From positions 1-29,920 of the forward strand of contig DATGHS010000474.1 in NCBI GenBank assembly GCA_035307785.1: 29,920 nucleotides of DNA, read 5' to 3'. Positions 15,665 through 23,624 of the stretch are shown here, piece after piece (the stretch's first letter is position 1; every line of letters starts with the position of its first letter). A model generated the notes under the pieces. It made no database searches and was not told where the DNA came from. It saw only the letters and a list, made by a program, of their open reading frames with translations. The position numbers and the translations under genes are program-made. This DNA comes from DATGHS01 sp035307785 (GTDB lineage: Bacteria > Planctomycetota > Planctomycetia > Gemmatales > Gemmataceae).

Positions 15665-18217
15665 CTATCGGACCTCGTCTTCGAAGCAATACAGGCGAGG
15701 TACGGATGTCGAATAAGCCGATACATCGTTCCCGACTGCGCCCCCGACATAAATTCGGCGTCGTTCTACCCCGCCTTCGTGTCTCGTAACAACCACAGGT
15801 GAGCCTGCGATCAGGGCGTAGGGCAGTTTGGCGAGCTTTGCTAACTCGAGAGTCCAAAAGGTCCGGCCGTTGTCGGCGTCCAGGCAGGCGACTCGGCCGT
15901 CGCTTGCCGCCACATAAATTGAACGCACGGTACCGAACTCAGCTTCGTCGCCCACCAGCCATGGGGAAGAAGCAATTGCTGCTCCGAGCGACTTCCTCCA
16001 GCGAACATGTCCGTCGGTGCGGTTCACACAATAACAGTTCCCGTCGCGCGAGGTGAAAAATACAGAGTCGAGGTCAAACGCCGGCTTGCACAACACCGCA
16101 TCGCGCGCGTCCGCCTGCCAGACGCGCTTGCCGGAATTGGCATCAATGCAGAGAAGAGCGCCCCTTGGGTTCTCGTTGCTTTCGAGTGCATTGCCGTTGC
16201 CAATGCCGAAGTAAACGTGCGAGCCTGCCAGCGCCGGCGGCGCGAAAGCGGCCCAGTCCACGGGCACATTCCAGATCACTTTTTTGTCGTTCGAATCGAG
16301 GCATAGCAAAACGGTGTTGTTGAATTTCTCGCCGACACCACTGCCCACGAAAAGCCGGTCGCTCTTGCCGATAATATTGGCATCGACGTGATGGCCTTCA
16401 TGATGCCACAGCACAGAACGATCTGCCAGATTCAGGCAGTAAATACCATCGTCGCCGGCACCGAAGTAAATCTTGCCGTTTTCCACCAGGGGTTTTGATT
16501 CGGTATGGCTAGTGGTCTTGAATTCCCATTCCATTTCGCCGGTCGATGCGTCGAGGCAGAACATTCTGCACTCATTGTTTTCATGTAGCCCTTCGCCCAC
16601 ATATAACTTGCCATCAACAAGAGTGGGAGTACAGTATCCGCCCTTCATGGAAAGCCCGCTGTCGAAACGCCATACAACTTTGCCAGTGGCCGAATCCAGC
16701 GCATAAATCCGACCAAACCGAGCGACGGCCTTAGCATGCTCGACGGCGACATAGACGCGGTCGTCCGTCACCAGCGGTGTCGAGAGAATCATTCCGCTCT
16801 CTTCCGGCTCGAAACTCCACACCACGCCAACCGGTCGCGGCACGCGCTCGCCGTTTTCCGCAAGCATGTGGATCGGCCCGCCGGAACTGCGCCCCGTTTC
16901 CAGTGCCACTACATTAGTGCAGCCGAAGACCAGTGCCCACAGGAAGACTGATTCCAGGGAAATCGGCGGATATTCGTCCTCAGTCGGCCGCAGAAACGGC
17001 GCGGCGATTGCCGCCGCCCAGATCGGCACCCAGCTTGCGACGACTTCCAGCCATGGATAATCGAGAAGCGATGCCTTCTTGAACAACGCATAGGCGACAA
17101 CTCCAACGCCGATGACCGACAGGCCGCACAGCACGATGCCATCCCACTGGCGGGGAAGAAAGACATCAAGGTCTCCATCGCGCATGGCCTGGCGGTAACG
17201 CCAACCGGCCCAAACGGCGCCGAGAGCAGTGATAACCGCGAAGCAACCCCACAGTCCCGCTTTTGTGGCGAGGAAAGTGCCGGACAGGCGATTCAAAAAA
17301 AACATCTGTCCGAAATACAGTGTGCTGATGGTGCAAGAGACCGAAAGTGCCGCCATCCAGCGGCGCATGAGGAGTGCGAGACCGCCGAAGACGGTCGGGA
17401 AGAGAAGGGCGAGGATCGCCAGCGGGCCAATGATGACGAACGTGGGAACAACGGCGAGGGGCGGGCCAGCCATCACCCCTCTCCCCTGGGGGGAGAGTGG
17501 ATGGGGGTGAGGGGGAGCGGGATCTCGCGCGGCGCGCTTACCCCCCTCACCCCAACCCGCTCCCCCCGAAGCGGGGGGAGAGGGAGTGAAATATGGGACG
17601 CAGTTAAATGCCAGGTCGTCCTTCTTTTCGTCGGGCTTCGACTTCTCCTCCGGCTTCACTTCAGGCCCAAAGCCTGGCGGTTCCTTTTCATCGACCTTCG
17701 GCGGCTCTTTTTTCTTTGCGAGAATATCGACCACTGTTTGCCGAAGTTCATCGGTTGAGCCCTTGAAGGTCCGCCGCAGATACGGTTCCCCCGAAGTCAG
17801 GCTCCATTTGAGCGAGTCTTGTTTGGGTCCAACGCCCTTGATCTGAAACCAAGTGCCGTTGGTGTACACGAACGCCAGATAATCATTGCCGAGCTTGTTT
17901 ACGAAAAGGATCAGCTTCATGTCGGGCGCCAGGCGCTTGAAGAGTTGCTCCGGGTGCTTTTCGCGCTGCGCAGTCGTGTCACCAGTCATGTTGACGGGCA
18001 TGGCGCCGAACGATTGCTTGCCCTTCAAATCCTCGACGGGTTTAAGGACCAAAGCAGGCTTACTGGGATCAACTTTTTCGACCTGCGCGACAAGAATCTG
18101 TTCAGAAGCGATGAAGTCCTTGAGAGGCAGAAGATTCTTCACCAGTGCCCATGCCGGCGTGTGCGCCAGCAGCAAAAGCAATATCGAAAGGCAAGCCGCC
18201 GGAATCCTTTGGCGCAT
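15665..18217 (-). CDS. Multi-pass membrane protein with a C-terminal PQQ/BamB-like beta-propeller
   Basis: The 850-residue product has a signal peptide (~1-24), an N-terminal soluble domain (~25-180), a Lys/Pro/Glu-rich linker, a membrane region of about six segments (~250-445), and a C-terminal propeller (~460-850). The propeller shows seven tryptophan-docking-like blades: VVWRFDSG, MEWEFKTT, VLWHHEGH, VIWNVPV, RVWQADA, VRWRKSL and TFWTLEL. These PQQ-like repeats often serve protein binding rather than cofactor binding. Residues ~211-248 (17472-17588) are an in-frame palindromic insertion (SPPASGGAGWGEGG...PHPHPLSPQGRG) that is not part of any family. The ATG at 18217 has GGAG 9 nt upstream. 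Function unknown; periplasmic propeller and envelope location are inferred. Confidence 0.85.
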   Translation of the reverse strand: MRQRIPAACLSILLLLLAHTPAWALVKNLLPLKDFIASEQILVAQVEKVDPSKPALVLKPVEDLKGKQSFGAMPVNMTGDTTAQREKHPEQLFKRLAPDMKLILFVNKLGNDYLAFVYTNGTWFQIKGVGPKQDSLKWSLTSGEPYLRRTFKGSTDELRQTVVDILAKKKEPPKVDEKEPPGFGPEVKPEEKSKPDEKKDDLAFNCVPYFTPSPPASGGAGWGEGGKRAARDPAPPHPHPLSPQGRGVMAGPPLAVVPTFVIIGPLAILALLFPTVFGGLALLMRRWMAALSVSCTISTLYFGQMFFLNRLSGTFLATKAGLWGCFAVITALGAVWAGWRYRQAMRDGDLDVFLPRQWDGIVLCGLSVIGVGVVAYALFKKASLLDYPWLEVVASWVPIWAAAIAAPFLRPTEDEYPPISLESVFLWALVFGCTNVVALETGRSSGGPIHMLAENGERVPRPVGVVWSFEPEESGMILSTPLVTDDRVYVAVEHAKAVARFGRIYALDSATGKVVWRFDSGLSMKGGYCTPTLVDGKLYVGEGLHENNECRMFCLDASTGEMEWEFKTTSHTESKPLVENGKIYFGAGDDGIYCLNLADRSVLWHHEGHHVDANIIGKSDRLFVGSGVGEKFNNTVLLCLDSNDKKVIWNVPVDWAAFAPPALAGSHVYFGIGNGNALESNENPRGALLCIDANSGKRVWQADARDAVLCKPAFDLDSVFFTSRDGNCYCVNRTDGHVRWRKSLGAAIASSPWLVGDEAEFGTVRSIYVAASDGRVACLDADNGRTFWTLELAKLAKLPYALIAGSPVVVTRHEGGVERRRIYVGGAVGNDVSAYSTSVPRLYCFEDEVR
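17472..17588. repeat. Double inverted palindromic element inside the PQQ-protein gene
   Basis: Two hairpin-forming copies of a ~45-bp unit face each other: 17472-17519 (TCTCCCCTGGGGGGAGAG core) and 17539-17588 (CTCCCCCCGAAGCGGGGGGAG core). They are separated by about 20 bp (GGATCTCGCGCGGCGCGC). Translated on the minus strand they read through without a stop, adding about 38 residues of Pro/Gly-rich sequence. Confidence 0.85.
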
Positions 18218-18371
18218 AGCTCGTCTCCGCGAGGGCGATTTGGCTTCGGTTGCGATCGTAGGTCCGCGCACGGCTCGCGCCGCGGCGGAGCCACAAACAC
18301 TTCATCATATAACTCAGCGCGCGTGCTGCAAACGGTTGACAGAGAATGGTGGTAATTCGATTCGTCGTACA

Positions 18372-18389
18372 TCAGGCTGGAAAGCCTGA
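18372..18389. repeat. Hairpin TCAGGCT-GGAA-AGCCTGA
   Basis: A 7-bp perfect stem lies 7 bp downstream of the RyR-protein stop codon (minus strand), with reading TCAGGCTTTCCAGCCTGA. It could be a terminator, though no T-run follows; the unit has the look of a short dispersed palindrome. Confidence 0.5.
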
Positions 18390-18395
18390 CATACA

Positions 18396-18677
18396 TCATT
18401 TCTCAATCCGATAGCCCAGCGCCATGATCGCCTTGAGCGTTTCCATCGCGGTCTGACGGTCGTATTGCTTTTCCGAGTCGGGCAAATCGGCATACGGAAT
18501 CAAACAGGGATGATGTTTGGCTTTGTCATCGCGCTGCGGGCCCCAGGTCCAGCCATCCGACAGGCGCTGCCGGGCCCACACATCGTGCGCATTCTCGGCC
18601 AATTGTTCCGTCAAATCCACGAGTGAAGGGGGCACTTGAACTTGTGACGTATCAATCGGTTGCGGCACATATCTCAT
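18396..18677 (-). CDS. Stand-alone RyR-domain protein
   Basis: The 93-residue product is almost entirely one RyR domain (the repeat named for ryanodine receptors, Pfam RyR). After YVPQPIDTSQVQVPPSL come the signature LTEQLAENAHDVWARQRL, SDGWTWGPQRDD, HPCLIPYADLPDSEKQYDR and METLKAIMALGYRIEK. Prokaryotic RyR domains occur as small proteins and in fusions; their ligand and role are not established. The ATG at 18677 has GGGAG 8 nt upstream and gives the complete domain; a longer reading through the 25-bp inverted repeat upstream adds 46 residues of Arg/Ser-rich sequence and is rejected. It is divergent from the SEC-C/TPR gene. Confidence 0.85.
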   Translation of the reverse strand: MRYVPQPIDTSQVQVPPSLVDLTEQLAENAHDVWARQRLSDGWTWGPQRDDKAKHHPCLIPYADLPDSEKQYDRQTAMETLKAIMALGYRIEK

Positions 18678-18698
18678 CGGAACTCCCGGTCGAGACGC

Positions 18699-18766
18699 GA
18701 GCCGGGAGCGCCAGCGACCGGATCGAGAGCGTCGTCGTCTCATCCGGTCGCTGGCGCTCCCGGCTC
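18699..18766. repeat. 25-bp perfect inverted repeat upstream of the RyR gene
   Basis: Arms 18699-18723 and 18742-18766 are perfectly complementary (GAGCCGGGAGCGCCAGCGAC...), loop 18 nt. The left arm ends 21 bp from the RyR gene ATG. It lies in the 232-bp divergent region shared with the SEC-C/TPR gene. Confidence 0.8.
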
Positions 18767-18909
18767 CGCTGGTGTTAGTTTTATTTCTACCAGGATTTCC
18801 CAATCTTCCCAACATCGGATCGCCGCTTCCGTTGGCCCTGCGCCCCTGTGCCCGCTATTCTGATGACATATAAACAAATGAATACATTCAATTCCGCAAA
18901 AGGAATGAT

Positions 18910-21018
18910 ATGACCGCCGATCCGTATATGTCGTGCCCGTGCGGCAGCGGCAAGAAGTTCAAGTGGTGCTGCCAGCCGATCCACGAAACGATCGATGTCG
19001 CTTTTCAGCAGCAGGAAGCCGGCCAGCACGAAGCCGCTCTGCGCACGCTCGACGAAGTGGTGAAAGAGCATCCGCAGAATCCGGAAGCCTGGGGCCGCAA
19101 GGCCCAATTGCTGCATGCCAACGGCCGCCGCGATGAGGCCGAACAGGCGCTCGAAGAAGCATTCAAGCTTAATCCGAATTATGCGTTTGGCTATTTGCTG
19201 CGCGGCTTGTTCCGGCAAGCCGAGGGTGAAGACATGGGCGCGGCCACGCTCTTTCGCAAGGCCACGGAAATGTATGCCTATGACGCCCACGAGCAGTTGA
19301 GCTTCCTCTTTGAGCAGATCAGCAATGCGGAGCTGAAACGAAATCATCCCGTGGCCGCTCGCTATGCGCTGGACCGTTGCCGCAAAGCACTGCCGGAAAG
19401 CGCTGAGCTGGCCGATGCCTTTGAAAGTCTCTTTGGTCCCGGCAGCAGGCTGCCGGAAGCCGCGCGCAAGGACTATCATTTTGCCGGCACGGAAGCATCG
19501 CGGCCGGTGAACTGGAAGAACGCGCTGAGCCTGGGCCGCACGGGGAAGTTGTCCGAGTCGGCCAAGGCGTTCGAGGAACTCGCCAAGGCGCCGAAGGCCG
19601 ACCCGCTAACCTGGTACAACATCGGTCTGCTGAAAGCATTCATTGGCGACAACCGCGGCGCACTGGAAGCGCTGGAACAGTATGTCGAGCGCGAAAAGGA
19701 TGAGCCACGCGCGGCGGAAGCTTGGGCCTTGGCCGAAGTAGTGCGTCTCGGCCAGGAAATGGTGGAAACGGCCGACTACGTGCAGCACCGCATGATCTGG
19801 CAGTTCCGCGACGGCCAGGCAATTGTCGGCCTGCTGCAGGATTGGGAGCAAGCCGGGCGATTGGCCGGCATGCGCAGCAGCGAAGAAGAAGGCGTTATCA
19901 CCGGCCTGGTGCTGCAAGAGAGCACCGGCTTGATCGGCGCGGCTGCCCCGATTGCGGCACCGCTAGCCGGGTCGCTGCTTATCCTCGGAAGCACGATCAG
20001 CATTTGGCATGTCAACAAATCGACGTTGGATCAACTCGCCCAGGAGATTCAGCAAAAGGCCGGGGCGGGCTTTAGTGACTCGCGCAACGGCACGCTGTGC
20101 GCCAATTTCGGCGACGTGACGCTCGAAGCGATGATGTTTCCCACCTTCAATCGCACCGGCGATGAAGTGGTGGCAAAGATGCGGGAATACGCACAGGAAT
20201 ACTTCGAGGAGAATTGGCCGAAGCGAACCTTGAAGACGTTGAATGGCAACACGCCGGTCGACGCGGCCGGGCATGCCGTGCTCCGCCGCCGTTTGCTCGG
20301 CGCCATCCTGTTCCTCCAGCAATGCTTCGAAGGTGGCGCCCCGCGCGTGGTCCGCGACGGCAAACTCACGGAAGAGAAGCTCTACAACTTCGACCGGCTG
20401 CGACACAAACTCGGGCTCGACAGCGCGCCCCCGCCGCCGCCCGCCCCGACCATCGACTTCACGGCTCTGAGCGCCGCCGACCTGGCTGGCCTCGATCGCG
20501 ACGAACTGACCGTCGGCCAACTCGAGCAAGCCTGGCGCGCGGCCGTGAAGCTCGATGCCAACGAGCTGGCCCGGCAATTCGTGAAGACGATCATCGCCCG
20601 GCCAGCCGACCCGGCCAAGCCGGACCTTTTCACGTTCTACAAGTACCTTATCGATCAAGCGCAAACGGAAGGCGATTGGAAGTCGGCGTTAAGCCTGGCC
20701 GACGCGGGCCAACAGTCCGACAAGGAGCGAAATGAGGGCAAGCGTCAACACGATTACGAACTTCGCCGTGGGCAACTTTATGCCAAGCAGCGCGATGCGG
20801 ACAAGGCCGAGGAAGTATTCGACAAGCTGATCAATGGCGCGCCGAATGAACTGAAGTTCCGCGGTACCGCGGCCGAAGCCATGCTGGGGCTCCGCAAGGG
20901 CGGCAAGGCACTGAAGTTCGCCGAAGCCGGTCTCGCCGAAGCCCGCAAGCAAAACAACCGCGACATGGAGGCGTACTTCATGGAACTCGTGGCCGCGGCG
21001 AAGAAACAAGGCGGATAA
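18910..21018 (+). CDS. SEC-C motif protein with TPR-like repeats
   Basis: The 702-residue product opens with a SEC-C zinc motif, CPCGSGKKFKWCC (C9, C11, C20, C21), as found at the C-terminus of SecA and in many bacterial proteins. Residues ~25-130 contain TPR-like helical repeats (for example AALRTLDEVVKEHPQNPEAWGRKA and EAEQALEEAFKLNPNYAFG), and more recur at ~205-270 and ~580-700. The middle ~270-520 is not recognised, and a proline run precedes IDFTALSAADLAGL. It is likely a cytosolic scaffold; no catalytic motif is seen. The ATG at 18910 has AAAGGA 6-7 nt upstream. A strong intrinsic terminator follows the stop codon. Confidence 0.88.
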   Translation: MTADPYMSCPCGSGKKFKWCCQPIHETIDVAFQQQEAGQHEAALRTLDEVVKEHPQNPEAWGRKAQLLHANGRRDEAEQALEEAFKLNPNYAFGYLLRGLFRQAEGEDMGAATLFRKATEMYAYDAHEQLSFLFEQISNAELKRNHPVAARYALDRCRKALPESAELADAFESLFGPGSRLPEAARKDYHFAGTEASRPVNWKNALSLGRTGKLSESAKAFEELAKAPKADPLTWYNIGLLKAFIGDNRGALEALEQYVEREKDEPRAAEAWALAEVVRLGQEMVETADYVQHRMIWQFRDGQAIVGLLQDWEQAGRLAGMRSSEEEGVITGLVLQESTGLIGAAAPIAAPLAGSLLILGSTISIWHVNKSTLDQLAQEIQQKAGAGFSDSRNGTLCANFGDVTLEAMMFPTFNRTGDEVVAKMREYAQEYFEENWPKRTLKTLNGNTPVDAAGHAVLRRRLLGAILFLQQCFEGGAPRVVRDGKLTEEKLYNFDRLRHKLGLDSAPPPPPAPTIDFTALSAADLAGLDRDELTVGQLEQAWRAAVKLDANELARQFVKTIIARPADPAKPDLFTFYKYLIDQAQTEGDWKSALSLADAGQQSDKERNEGKRQHDYELRRGQLYAKQRDADKAEEVFDKLINGAPNELKFRGTAAEAMLGLRKGGKALKFAEAGLAEARKQNNRDMEAYFMELVAAAKKQGG

Positions 21019-21026
21019 GAGAATTT

Positions 21027-21095
21027 ACCGCAAAGGCGCGAAGAGCGCAAAGAGATTTCTCTTTGCGCTCTTTGCGCCTTTGCGGTGTTTTTTTT
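21027..21095 (+). terminator. Intrinsic terminator after the SEC-C/TPR gene
   Basis: Arms 21027-21055 and 21058-21086 are complementary over 29 bp with one G-U-type mismatch (core CGCAAAGGCGC...GCGCAAAGAG), followed by T8 at 21088-21095. The T-run reaches the last base of the aminotransferase stop codon. The stem is built of CGCAAAG units that recur at 27037-27172. Confidence 0.85.
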
Positions 21096-22381
21096 CAAAC
21101 GGCGGCCAGCACGGCGCGAGTCGCCCGTCGCAGGCGGCGGACGGCTTCCCGGATGCGCTCCGGGCGTTCCACGCCGTAGCAGAGGCGCATTTCGTTGATG
21201 GGTACGTTGCCGTTCACATCGGGCACATGGCAAAATTCACCCGGCACGTAGAGCATGCCTTCCTCCACCGCGGCTTGCAGCAGCGGGCTGCCGGGGCCGG
21301 TGTCGATTCCTTCGGGCAATGACAACCAGACAAACATCCCGCCCTGCGGGTTGGTCCAGCCGACTTCCGGCCAGTCGGCAAATTCCTCGTCGAGCGCCAG
21401 CAGCATCGCTTCCTTCTTGGCCTTGTAGACGCGCCTCAGTTCTACGACATGGCGGTCGTACGCGCCGGTGGCCAAAAAGCGCTCGAGCATGTGTTGATTG
21501 AAGTTGGCCGAGCCGAAATCGTGCAATCCCTTGAAGCGCAGCACGGGCTCGACCAAATCCTCCGGCAGCAGCGCATAGCCGGTCTTGAGGCCGGGAGCGC
21601 ATGGCTTGGAAAAAGTGCCGGCATACACGACGTGTTGCCGGTCGCGGTCCAAGCTCATGATGCTTGGCAAGCTTTTTTCGCTGAAACCGAGCTCCCGGTA
21701 AGCGGCATCTTCCAGAATAACAATTCGATTGTGCACGCTGAAGCGCTGCACCAGTTCGACGAGATGAAGCCGGCGTTCGACCGACAAGGTCAGCCCCGTG
21801 GGGTTTTGGAAGTAATCGCAGAGGTAGATCAGTTTCAGCCGCTCGAGTTGGCCGGTGCTTTTCAGGTGCAGCAAGAAGTTTTCGAGGGCGGAGGTTTCCA
21901 TACCTTCTTCATCCATCGGCACCGCGAAGACATTGGCCCCGTGGCTGGCGAGCACGCCGTGCTGCACGAAATAAGACGGCGCCTCGGTGACCACGATGTC
22001 GCCCGGATCGAGCAATACCTCGGCCAGCAGGTGCAACATCTGCTGCGAGCCCGTGGTCACGACCACCTGCTCGGGGCGGACGCCGAACTTCTTCGGCGGC
22101 ACTCCGTCGAGCCGGGCCACCAGTTGACAGACCCGCTCGCGCAAGGGAGCATAACCTGCAGTCGTGCCGTACTGGAGCGCCGAGCGCCCGCCGTCGGGTC
22201 GAGCGAAGATCTCGCCCACGCATGCCGCCATGTCCTGCGCCGGCAGCGAATCGGCATCCACGAGCCCGGCCGCCAGGCTAATCAGATTCGGATTCTCCAC
22301 GGCCTGCTGCATGAAGTGGTTGATCGGCGATTCGGTGGTTCGCTGGGCGCGCTGGGACAGGTGCAAACGTCGGGCGGTCAT
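21095..22381 (-). CDS. PLP-dependent class I/II aminotransferase (LysN/2-aminoadipate-transaminase-like)
   Basis: The 428-residue product is a fold-type I aminotransferase. PLP-site features are the TTGSQQMLHLLAEVLLDPGD segment, CDYFQNPTGLTLS (Asn-Pro-Thr-Gly), VILEDAAYRELGF, the Schiff-base Lys in AGTFSKPCAPGLKTGY (K259) and a C-terminal MRLCYG arginine. The order matches the branch that includes LysN, ARO8-like and MocR-type enzymes, without a GntR DNA-binding domain. The amino donor and acceptor are not known. ATG 22381 has GGAGG 9 nt upstream. An intrinsic terminator lies just 18 nt before the ATG, with a small Ala-rich ORF upstream, suggesting attenuation. Confidence 0.9.
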   Translation of the reverse strand: MTARRLHLSQRAQRTTESPINHFMQQAVENPNLISLAAGLVDADSLPAQDMAACVGEIFARPDGGRSALQYGTTAGYAPLRERVCQLVARLDGVPPKKFGVRPEQVVVTTGSQQMLHLLAEVLLDPGDIVVTEAPSYFVQHGVLASHGANVFAVPMDEEGMETSALENFLLHLKSTGQLERLKLIYLCDYFQNPTGLTLSVERRLHLVELVQRFSVHNRIVILEDAAYRELGFSEKSLPSIMSLDRDRQHVVYAGTFSKPCAPGLKTGYALLPEDLVEPVLRFKGLHDFGSANFNQHMLERFLATGAYDRHVVELRRVYKAKKEAMLLALDEEFADWPEVGWTNPQGGMFVWLSLPEGIDTGPGSPLLQAAVEEGMLYVPGEFCHVPDVNGNVPINEMRLCYGVERPERIREAVRRLRRATRAVLAAV

Positions 22382-22399
22382 GGGGTTGCTCCTCCATGG

Positions 22400-22433
22400 A
22401 AAAAAAACACCCCGGGTTTTTGACCCGGGGTGT
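22400..22433 (-). terminator. Intrinsic terminator in the leader of the aminotransferase gene
   Basis: On the minus strand ACACCCCGGGT (22423-22433), loop CAAAA, ACCCGGGGTGT (22407-22417) form a perfect 11-bp stem followed by eight U residues (22400-22407). The Shine-Dalgarno GGAGG (22391-22395) and ATG (22379-22381) follow directly. There is no room for a promoter between terminator and start codon, so transcription must pass through it. Confidence 0.85.
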
Positions 22434-22469
22434 CGTTGGTTGTTGGTTCCAGTGAGCGACAGCCCGGGT

Positions 22470-22559
22470 TCAGGTGCTAGCGGCGGCGGCAATGGCGGCC
22501 AGAATGGCAAACGCGGCCACGGCTAGCGCCGCAGCGTTTACCTTCAGACCCGAAATCAT
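22470..22559 (-). CDS. Small Ala-rich ORF (29 codons), possible leader peptide or small membrane protein
   Basis: This 29-codon ORF begins ATG at 22559 (an in-frame ATG at 22565 would add two residues) and ends TGA at 22470-22472. The product reads MISGLKVNAAALAVAAFAIL and then Ala/Ile-rich to AAIAAAAST; 13 of 29 residues are Ala, with four Ala codons in a row just before Ser-Thr-stop. The middle could also form a single membrane helix. No clear Shine-Dalgarno is visible. The stop codon is followed after one base by ACCCGGG, which can pair with the terminator's 5' arm. It is either a leader peptide of the aminotransferase gene or a small membrane protein; it may also be chance. Confidence 0.4.
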   Translation of the reverse strand: MISGLKVNAAALAVAAFAILAAIAAAAST

Positions 22560-22565
22560 GCCCAT

Positions 22566-23093
22566 TGCCCGCATTTCGCCAAATCCTGAAACGGGAGTTG
22601 TCGTCTAATTGAACATTTAGCAGATGAATGAGCGAAAGACAAGGGAACGGTTGCGGTTTCCCAGCGCCCGAAGCGCCGCGTTTCAGATTTCGTCGATCTC
22701 CAGACGGGTCGAGACCCTCCGGGATGCGATTTTCCCACGGCCAGGCGCGCCGCGTTTCAGATTTCACCAAAACAATGAATAACCCCGTGAAATTCGGCGC
22801 AAATTGTGAAACGCGGCGCGCTTTTCCTGGACTAATGTACAAATGTATCCTATAGTTCTTAGGGGCCGGCCCACACCGCATTTCGACAAGTAAGGCTGAA
22901 TTGGGTAGTGTCCCAAGAGCGTGTTGATTTGTAAAACGGGGTCGGGAATTGTTTGCAGGAGCAATCAGGACTCCCGACCCTCACGCGCGCCGTCGCGGGA
23001 GCGCGTGCCGCATTATTCTATTCCCGATTCACTTCCGGCAAGAGGCGCTTCAATTCGGCTGGGTGTGCCTCTCGATTTAGGCAGCGTGACAAA
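22566..23093. other. Gene-poor stretch with short repeats
   Basis: I see no convincing gene in these ~530 bp. GCGCCGCGTTTCAGATTTC occurs exactly twice (22673-22691 and 22747-22765), and a 14-bp inverted partner GAAACGCGGCGCGC lies at 22808-22821. Near 22941-22979 GGGTCGGGA and TCCCGACCC form another inverted pair. Any promoter for the small ORF and aminotransferase should lie in or near the right part of this region, but none is clear. Confidence 0.5.
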
Positions 23094-23533
23094 ACCTAAC
23101 CCCCCTAACCCCCCTTCCCGAAACGGAAGGGGGGAACTGTTTCGCCCCCTTCCCTAATGATGTTTGAGAAAATACTTGGAGCTATGGTGCTAAGGAGCGG
23201 CGACTGAACCCCAACGGGGTTCCATATCACAGCCCAGGGTTGTCCCGGCGCGCCGGGACTACCCTGGGAAGCGACCGCCGCCCCAAACCGTACCCCGAAG
23301 GGGTTGCATAAAGGGTTGCTTGCCCAACGCAGGAACCCTTTCAGGGTTCGTGGATGAAGGGCGGGTTTCCCAACCCAGGGTAGCCGCTGCGCGGCAACCC
23401 TGGGCTATGTTATGTAACGCCTTCGGCGTAAAAACCATGCGCGAAAGTCCAGGTATTTTGTCAAACTTCATAAGGGAACGGGGGGGAGCAGTTCCCCCTT
23501 TCCTTTTAGGGAAGGGATAAGGGCGTTAGGTTT
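23094..23533. repeat. Hairpin mosaic with ~57-bp imperfect terminal inverted repeats
   Basis: The ends (23094-23153 and 23474-23533) are imperfect inverted copies (AACCCCC...GGAAGGGGGAACTG). Inside lie successive palindromes: GAACCCC..GGGGTTC (~23207-23222), CCCAGGGTTGTCCCGGCGCG...CCTGGG (~23233-23270), ACCCC-GA-AGGGGT (~23292-23305), AACCCT-TTC-AGGGTT (~23334-23348), CCCAGGGTAGCCGC...AACCCTGGG (~23374-23404) and ACGCC-TTC-GGCGT (~23419-23431). No gene is recognisable. It looks like a MITE-like or composite palindromic element. Confidence 0.7.
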
Positions 23534-23624
23534 TTCTCGCATTTCTTCCTTGCCTGCGCCTATCGGGCTGCTGTATCCTATTAGTCAGAGCTTTGCCCGA
23601 TTATTTTCACCGTGGGGCACGCCA

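Noticed and set aside
18678..18815. 46-residue extension of the RyR protein
   Set aside because: It passes through a perfect 25-bp inverted repeat and is Arg/Ser-rich, unlike a conserved domain.
21449..22423. 324-codon plus-strand frame opposite the aminotransferase
   Set aside because: The aminotransferase motifs are clear on the minus strand; the plus-strand frame has no known motif and is a shadow.
22477..22881. 134-codon minus-strand frame in the repeat-rich gap
   Set aside because: It overlaps the small ORF in another frame, spans repeats, and has no recognisable motif.
23259..23471. 70-codon minus-strand frame within the hairpin mosaic
   Set aside because: It is built from the palindromic units themselves; such translated repeat text should not be annotated as a gene.
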